Of a stretch of 64,000 bases of DNA, positions 59,334 to 64,000 are shown one piece after another. Under the pieces are notes generated by a model, which searched no databases, was not told where the DNA came from, and saw only the letters and a program-made list of their open reading frames with translations. The first letter of the stretch is position 1, and each line of letters begins with the position of its first letter. The DNA is taken from positions 1-64,000 of the forward strand of contig NZ_BBYK01000072.1 of assembly GCF_001570365.1 (NCBI RefSeq). The letters run 5' to 3'. Source of the DNA: Microtetraspora fusca. Its GTDB lineage: Bacteria; Actinomycetota; Actinomycetes; Streptosporangiales; Streptosporangiaceae. A program made the translations under genes and the position numbers.

Positions 59334-60704
59334 ATGACCCTGCGTGTGTCCGGATCCCGCCTCGTCACCGCCGACGGCGCGCCCGTGCGGCTGCGCGGAG
59401 TGGGCCTCGGGGGCTGGATGAACATGGAGAACTTCATCACCGGTTACCCGGCGAACGAGTCCTCGATGCGGGCCGCGGTGCGCGAGGTGCTGGGGGAGGA
59501 GCGCTACGAGCTGTTCTTCGACCGGCTGCTCACCGCGTTCTTCGACGCCGCCGACGCGGACCTGCTGGCGGATCTCGGGGTCAACTGCGTGCGCATCCCG
59601 GTCAACTACCGGCATTTCGAATCCGACGACCGCCCGATGGAGATCGTCGAGCACGGCTTCCGCCACCTGGACCGCGTCATCGGCCTGCTCGGCGACCGGG
59701 GCATCTACTCCGTGATCGACATGCACGCCCTCCCCGGCGCCCAGAACCAGCACTGGCATTCCGACAACCCCACCCACATCGCCTTCTTCTGGCACCACCG
59801 GCACTTCCAGGACCGGGCGGTCCACATGTGGGAGACGATCGCCGACCGGTACAAGGACAACCCGTGGGTCGCGGGCTACAACCCCGTCAACGAGCCCGGG
59901 GACGTCGAGGGGCGCGTGGTCGGGCCGTTCTACGACCGCCTCGTCAAGGCGGTGCGCGCGGTGGACCCGGCGCACGTGCTCTTCCTCGACGGGAACCGTT
60001 ACTCCACCGACTTCTCGATATTTCGTGAGGTGTACGAGAACACGGTGTTCGTCTGCCACGACTACGCGCTGGCCGGGTTCGCGCACGGCGGGCCGTACCC
60101 CGGCTACACGCGCGGCGAGTGGTGCGACCGCGCCGAGTTGGAAAGCGCCTTCGAGCGGCGGACCGCCTTCCAGCGGGAGACCGGCACGCCGGTGTGGGTC
60201 GGCGAGTTCGGCCCCGTCTACACGGGCGACCCCGAGATCGACGCTCAGCGGTACCAGATCCTGCGCGACCAGCTCGAGATCTACGACGCGCACGAGGCCG
60301 GGTGGTCGCTGTGGACGTACAAGGACGTCGGCCTCCAGGGGCTCGTCTACGCCGATGGGCCGTACATGGACAGGTTCGGGCCGTTCATCGCGAAGAAGAA
60401 CCGGCTCGGCGCCGACCGGTGGGGATCGACCATGGAGGAGGCGGCGGCCGACCTCGCGCCGCTGCACCGCCTGATGGAGCGGGAGTTCCCGAACTGGGAC
60501 CCCTACCCCTGGGGCGCCCGCTACCAGATCGACGATCTCCTGCGGCACATCCTCATCGCCCAGGCCCTGCTGCCGGAGTACGCGGAGCTCTTCCGCGGCC
60601 TGTCCGACGACGAGCTCGTGGCCCTCGCCGACTCCTTCGCGCTCGCCCAGTGCGTACGGCGGGAGCCCCTGATCGAGCTCCTGGCCGGGAATCTGGCGCG
60701 GTAG
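59334..60704 (+). CDS. Intracellular GH5-family glycoside hydrolase
   Basis: 456 residues from ATG 59334, with aaggag 5 bases upstream (GTG 59331 is adjacent). (beta/alpha)8 barrel of the cellulase family: RLRGVGLGGWMNMENF, VNCVRIPVNYRHFE, YSVIDMHALPGAQN, acid/base Glu187 in GYNPVNEPGD, the HDYALAG strand and nucleophile Glu291 in VWVGEFGPVY. No signal peptide, so it acts on imported oligosaccharides. A roughly 110-residue helical C-terminal extension (HRLMEREFPNWDPYPWGARYQIDDLLRHI) is unusual for simple GH5 enzymes. Last gene of the ABC operon; a hairpin follows at 61023-61067. Confidence 0.93.
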   Translation: MTLRVSGSRLVTADGAPVRLRGVGLGGWMNMENFITGYPANESSMRAAVREVLGEERYELFFDRLLTAFFDAADADLLADLGVNCVRIPVNYRHFESDDRPMEIVEHGFRHLDRVIGLLGDRGIYSVIDMHALPGAQNQHWHSDNPTHIAFFWHHRHFQDRAVHMWETIADRYKDNPWVAGYNPVNEPGDVEGRVVGPFYDRLVKAVRAVDPAHVLFLDGNRYSTDFSIFREVYENTVFVCHDYALAGFAHGGPYPGYTRGEWCDRAELESAFERRTAFQRETGTPVWVGEFGPVYTGDPEIDAQRYQILRDQLEIYDAHEAGWSLWTYKDVGLQGLVYADGPYMDRFGPFIAKKNRLGADRWGSTMEEAAADLAPLHRLMEREFPNWDPYPWGARYQIDDLLRHILIAQALLPEYAELFRGLSDDELVALADSFALAQCVRREPLIELLAGNLAR

Positions 60705-60857
60705 GCGCCCCTTTGGACCGTGACTCGCCCGCTCCACTGAGCGGCGAGCCGTGGGACACCCGGCATGTGGCCGTGACCCTCGCCGAGAATGCCGAGTTCA
60801 GGGAGTGTCGCGGTGAACGTTGTGCAGCGATATATGCAGAATTCACCGGATATTGCG

Positions 60858-60868
60858 GCGAAATTCGC
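60858..60868. promoter_or_regulatory. 11-bp palindrome upstream of the GH43 gene
   Basis: gcgaaattcgc is a perfect palindrome with an odd centre. Its CGAA-N-TTCG core resembles, but is shorter than, the GAAA-C-TTTC site near the binding-protein gene. It is 327 bases upstream of GH43, which is far for direct control, so assignment to the LacI protein is weak. Confidence 0.35.
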
Positions 60869-61022
60869 GCATTGGCATGTTCCAATAAGGAGTGGCCGGG
60901 TCTCGTCTTCCGCAGCGTGCGAGGCCCGGCCGCCTGACCCCTCCGCCGTCGCGCCCGTACCCGTAGTTCGCGCGCGGCCACCCGCCCTCCCGGACGACGC
61001 CGGCCCCAGGCGGAGCCCGCCC

Positions 61023-61067
61023 GTCTCGGCCGCCGGCGGATCGGCGACGGCTCCGCCGGGCCGAGAC
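61023..61067 (+). terminator. Stem-loop between GH5 and GH43 genes
   Basis: gtctcggcc (61023-61031) pairs with ggccgagac (61059-61067), and after a 2-base bulge cggcgga pairs with tccgccg. A pyrimidine-rich stretch (cccctctcccgctcgccccc) follows. It is a likely terminator of the ABC-GH5 transcript. Confidence 0.55.
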
Positions 61068-61195
61068 CCCTCTCCCGCTCGCCCCCGCTCTTGGCCGGCC
61101 GACTGATCCGTGGGCGCGTCCGCTTCCGCCGCTTCTGTGGACACCGCGCCCCAAACCGACCGCTCACTTATCACTTATGAGGAGGAACCGTCCGA

Positions 61196-62767
61196 ATGAC
61201 ATCTGGGACGAGCAGGGTGACGGAGGACGCTCCGGGCCTGGCGGCCTTTCCCGCGGAAGCCGGGTATTTCCGCAATCCGGTGCTGCCCGGCTGCCACCCG
61301 GACCCCTCGATCTGCCGTGTCGGCGAGGACTACTACCTCGTCACCTCCACCTTCGCGTGGTTCCCCGGCGTGCCGATCTTCCACAGCCGGGACCTGGTCC
61401 ACTGGCGGCAGATCGGGCACATCCTCGACCGGCCGTCCCAGCTCGACCTGGACGGTGTAGCGCTCTCGGACGGCGTCTACGCCCCGACGATCCGCCACCA
61501 CGACGGCGTCTTCTACATGATCACGACACTCGTGGGCGGCGGCGGCAACTTCGTGGTCACGGCGAACGACCCGGCCGGGCCGTGGAGCGACCCTCACTGG
61601 CTGCCGGAGACCCGGGGCATCGACCCGTCCCTGTTCTTCGACGAGGACGGCACCGCGTGGGTGCTCGGCACCCGCGAGAAGGACGCGGCCCGCTATCCCG
61701 GCGAGACCGAGGTCTGGCTCCGGCGGCTCGACGGCCTGACCCCGACGGGTGAGGAGCACGTCATCTGGGAGGCGGTGCACCGCCGCGCCGTCTGGTCCGA
61801 GGGCCCGCACATCTACCGCATCGGCGACTGGTACTACCTGCTCACCGCCGAAGGGGGCACCGCCCGCGACCACGCCGTCATGATCGCTCGCTCCCGCCAC
61901 GTGACCGGTCCGTACGAGCCGGACCCGCGCAACCCCGTGCTCACCCACCGCGCCAAGGGGCGGGACCACCCCATCGCCGCCACCGGCCACGCCGACCTGG
62001 TGGACACCCCGGCGGGGGAGTGGTGGATGGTGCTGCTCGCCACCCGCCCGTACGGAGGCGACTTCGCCAACCTGGGAAGGGAGACCTTCCTCACCCCCGT
62101 CACCTGGGAGGACGGATGGCCGGTCGTCGGCGAGGTGACGCCGATCCGGCGCTCTCCCGCGCTCGCCCCGCATCGCTGGCCCGCCGCCCCCGTCTGCGAC
62201 CACTTCGACGGCGTACGGCTGTCGCCCGTCTGGAACCACCTGCGCACGCCGCGCGAGCCGTACTGGAGTCTGTCGGGCGGCCGCCTATGGCTGCGCGCCC
62301 GCCCCGAGACGGTGGCACGCAGGGAGAGCCCGAGCCTGGTCGCCCGGCGCCAGCAGCACCGGGACTTCGCGGCGTACACCGCGCTCGACTTCGTCCCGGA
62401 CGGTGACGAGTGCGCCGGGCTCGCGCTGGTGCAGAACGAGGACTTCCACATCCTCGTGGTGCTCACCGCGCGCGGCCTCGAATTGCGGGTACGGGAGGCC
62501 GGAGCCGAACGCCTCCTGGCCCGCGCCGACGTGCCGCCCGGGCGGGTCCACCTCGGTGTGGAGGCGCACGGGCAGGACTACCGCGCGCGGTACGCCCTCG
62601 CGCCGGACGAGTGGCGCGACCTCGGCGGGCCCGTGGACGGCCGGATCCTGTCCTCCACCGTCGCGGGCGGCTTCACCGGCGCCTACATCGGCATGTACGC
62701 CAGCTCGAACGGGCGTCCCGGCGAGAACTCCGCCGCGTTCGACTGGTTCGAGTACCGCGGGCTCTGA
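61196..62767 (+). CDS. Intracellular GH43-family beta-xylosidase/alpha-arabinofuranosidase
   Basis: 523 residues; ATG preceded by gaggaggaa. Five-bladed propeller with the GH43 triad: Asp36 in CHPDPSIC (general base), Asp143 in GIDPSLFFDEDGTAW and Glu202 in VWSEGPHIY (general acid). The C-terminal 190 residues are a DUF1349/beta-sandwich domain (CDHFDGVRLSPVWNHLRTPREPYWSLSGGRLWLRARP; GYMA-like ending TGAYIGMYASSNG). No signal peptide. Such two-domain enzymes cleave xylo- or arabino-oligosaccharides from the non-reducing end inside the cell, consistent with the sugar importer upstream. It probably has its own promoter. Confidence 0.94.
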   Translation: MTSGTSRVTEDAPGLAAFPAEAGYFRNPVLPGCHPDPSICRVGEDYYLVTSTFAWFPGVPIFHSRDLVHWRQIGHILDRPSQLDLDGVALSDGVYAPTIRHHDGVFYMITTLVGGGGNFVVTANDPAGPWSDPHWLPETRGIDPSLFFDEDGTAWVLGTREKDAARYPGETEVWLRRLDGLTPTGEEHVIWEAVHRRAVWSEGPHIYRIGDWYYLLTAEGGTARDHAVMIARSRHVTGPYEPDPRNPVLTHRAKGRDHPIAATGHADLVDTPAGEWWMVLLATRPYGGDFANLGRETFLTPVTWEDGWPVVGEVTPIRRSPALAPHRWPAAPVCDHFDGVRLSPVWNHLRTPREPYWSLSGGRLWLRARPETVARRESPSLVARRQQHRDFAAYTALDFVPDGDECAGLALVQNEDFHILVVLTARGLELRVREAGAERLLARADVPPGRVHLGVEAHGQDYRARYALAPDEWRDLGGPVDGRILSSTVAGGFTGAYIGMYASSNGRPGENSAAFDWFEYRGL

Positions 62768-63571
62768 CTACCGCCCGCTCTGCCACCGCGCCCGCCGTAC
62801 GGCGAGGCCGGCGGCCCGCGTGGCCAGCGCGGGCGACAGCCGTACGAGCCGCCAGGCGAGCCGGGCCGAGGCGGGCGCCACGATGAGCGCGCGGTTCCGC
62901 GCCACGCCGCGCAGGATGTCGCGGACCAGCGCGTCCACCGGGTAGAGCCGCCCCTGCGCCCGCACCGCCGCCCGCCGGGCCTGCTCGCCGATTTCCGTCG
63001 GCGGCAGGCCCGGATTGGCGTGGTCGAGCAGCGGGGTGTCCACGAAACCGGGGCAGACGACGCTCACCCGGACACCCCGGGCGGCGGCCTCCGCGCGCAG
63101 CGCCAGCGACAGGCCGACGACGGCGTGCTTGCTCGCCGTGTAGGGGGCCATCAGCGGCGCCGGTGTGAGCCCGGCGAGGGAGGCGGTGTTCACGATGTGC
63201 CCGAAGCCCTGCCGCACCATGATCGGGTAGGCCGCGTGGACCCCGTGCACCACCCCGCGCAGGTTGACGTCGATCGCGGCGTTCCAGTGGTCGAGCGTCA
63301 TCTCGTCCGCGTACCCGCCGATCGCGATGCCGGCGTTGTTGAACACGTAGTCGAGCCGGCCGTGCTCGTCCCGGACGGCGGCGAACAGGTCGCGCACCGC
63401 GCCCGCGTCCGTCACGTCGAGGACGGCGTGCGCGCAGCCGAGCTCGGCGGCGGTCTCCTCGGCGTTCCGTATGTCGGCCACCGTGACACGCGCGCCCCGC
63501 GCGACCAGCTCGCGGGCGAGCGCCCGGCCGATCCCCGAGGCTCCGCCCGTGACGACGACGGTTCTGCTCAT
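62768..63571 (-). CDS. Short-chain dehydrogenase/reductase
   Basis: 267 residues from ATG 63571 with gaggga upstream. The cofactor motif is VVVTGGASGIGRALARELV (T-G-x-x-x-G-I-G), with VADIRN favouring NAD. The NAG motif is YVFNNAGIAIGG and the active site is S (NTASLAG) and Y-x-x-x-K (YTASKHAVVG). The C-terminal tail (ILRGVARNRALIVAPASARLAWRLVRLSP) is typical of the actinobacterial retinol-dehydrogenase-like SDR group. Its stop abuts that of GH43 (convergent), so it is not part of the sugar operon. Confidence 0.95.
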   Translation of the reverse strand: MSRTVVVTGGASGIGRALARELVARGARVTVADIRNAEETAAELGCAHAVLDVTDAGAVRDLFAAVRDEHGRLDYVFNNAGIAIGGYADEMTLDHWNAAIDVNLRGVVHGVHAAYPIMVRQGFGHIVNTASLAGLTPAPLMAPYTASKHAVVGLSLALRAEAAARGVRVSVVCPGFVDTPLLDHANPGLPPTEIGEQARRAAVRAQGRLYPVDALVRDILRGVARNRALIVAPASARLAWRLVRLSPALATRAAGLAVRRARWQSGR

Positions 63572-63789
63572 CCGCGTCCCTCTCCCGCTGCTTCCGCCGG
63601 CCTCATTCGAGTTGTACGAGCCATTTGACAACGGTGCAAACAGGACACTTCAGCAATCGTGTGAGTTCGCCTTACTCTCAAGATTCTTTCGCGATAAAGT
63701 TCCCATGAGGCACGCGTGTGTGACCTTCTTGAACGTCCTGACCTCACCTACTGTGGAAGCCGGAATACGGCGAAGCATGGGGAGCTTGC

Positions 63790-64000
63790 GTGCGTGAGAC
63801 CTGTGATGTCGCGATCGTCGGCGGCGGAGTCATCGGATGCGCGATCGCGCACAGGATCAGGTCGGAGGGCAGGAGCGTCGTCCTCGTCGAGGCGGCGTCC
63901 CAGCTCGGCCTCGGGGCCTCGGACGCCGCGATGGGCGGCATCCTCACTCAGACCGAGAGCTCGTGCCTCGGCCGGCTGAGCTCCGTCATCAAACACAGCC
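63790..64000 (+). CDS. FAD-dependent oxidoreductase, N-terminal part
   Basis: Partial: runs off the right edge after about 70 codons. GTG 63790 follows gggagc. VRETCDVAIVGGGVIGCAIA is the dinucleotide-binding G-x-G-x-x-G of DAO-type flavoproteins, with Glu at the end of the second strand (VVLVEAAS), then GASDAAMGGILTQTE. Glycine oxidase/D-amino-acid dehydrogenase-like; which one cannot be told from the fragment. Divergent from the SDR gene across a 218-base promoter region. Confidence 0.85.
   Translation, partial: MRETCDVAIVGGGVIGCAIAHRIRSEGRSVVLVEAASQLGLGASDAAMGGILTQTESSCLGRLSSVIKHS

Larger units (their letters stand above)
60705..61195. other. Regulatory interval between GH5 and GH43 genes
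   Basis: About 490 bases without a convincing gene. The part 60800-60900 is A/T-rich and contains the palindrome gcgaaattcgc (60858-60868). A stem-loop follows at 61023-61067, and close to the GH43 start there is a doubled cacttat (near 61165) before its ribosome-binding site. Confidence 0.45.

Noticed and set aside
60789-61106. Small rightward frame between the GH5 and GH43 genes
   Set aside because: The first 30 residues look somewhat protein-like, but there is no ribosome-binding site and the rest is Arg/Pro/Ser filler across the predicted hairpin.

Overview
The window is typical of a high-GC filamentous actinobacterium. Most coding sequence is G/C at third codon positions, GTG starts are common, and several gene sets are actinobacterial hallmarks: a WhiJ/DUF397/anti-sigma ATPase trio, an ECF sigma factor with a DGPF (YCII) partner, a TIGR03086 protein, a PAC2 protein and a cysteine-type leader peptide. 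The gene mix fits Streptosporangiales (Nonomuraea, Microbispora or Streptosporangium relatives), but no rRNA or other species marker is present, so the family assignment is inference.

Left part (1-10200): small hypothetical genes in visibly less GC-rich DNA, then unlinked detoxification or housekeeping-type genes: a VOC protein, a nucleotidyltransferase-fold protein, a divergent MerR/metallo-beta-lactamase-fold pair sharing a perfect operator, a cytidine deaminase-like enzyme, a methyltransferase, an alpha/beta hydrolase, and a MarR regulator divergent from a TIGR03086/RidA operon. 10200-20700: ECF42-type sigma operon, cupin/ArsR-rhodanese operon, an MFS transporter, a Ser/Thr kinase fused to a lytic-transglycosylase-like domain with a convergent FHA protein, a HAD phosphatase, a PfkB sugar kinase, and a Cys-ending leader peptide upstream of an orphan winged-helix regulator. 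20700-34700: HrpA helicase, a second HAD enzyme, the WhiJ-like trio, a flavin monooxygenase/MarR divergent pair, a broken Fic gene, a secreted SGNH hydrolase, a tyrosine phosphatase, a Gfo/Idh oxidoreductase and a PAC2 protein.

34700-38280 is an accessory patch: a truncated endonuclease VII-like fragment, a DinB protein, a truncated IS3-type element, a PP2C phosphatase and repeats. It is followed by an orphan class I terpene synthase and a STAND ATPase without a DNA-binding domain. 41700-48600: an ABC permease next to a large hydrolase/ABC-ATPase fusion, then a polytopic membrane protein convergent with copC-copD.

48900-64000 is devoted mainly to polysaccharide use: a secreted GH18 chitinase with its own terminator, an MFS transporter, a secreted/membrane hydrolase, then a complete CUT1 sugar-import locus. 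In that locus a LacI repressor is divergent from a lipoprotein binding protein, two permeases, an intracellular GH5 and an intracellular GH43. Related GAAA-N-TTTC palindromes sit in front of the repressor and of the binding-protein promoter. The imported oligosaccharide would be cleaved inside the cell by GH5 and GH43. An SDR enzyme and the start of an FAD-dependent oxidoreductase close the window.
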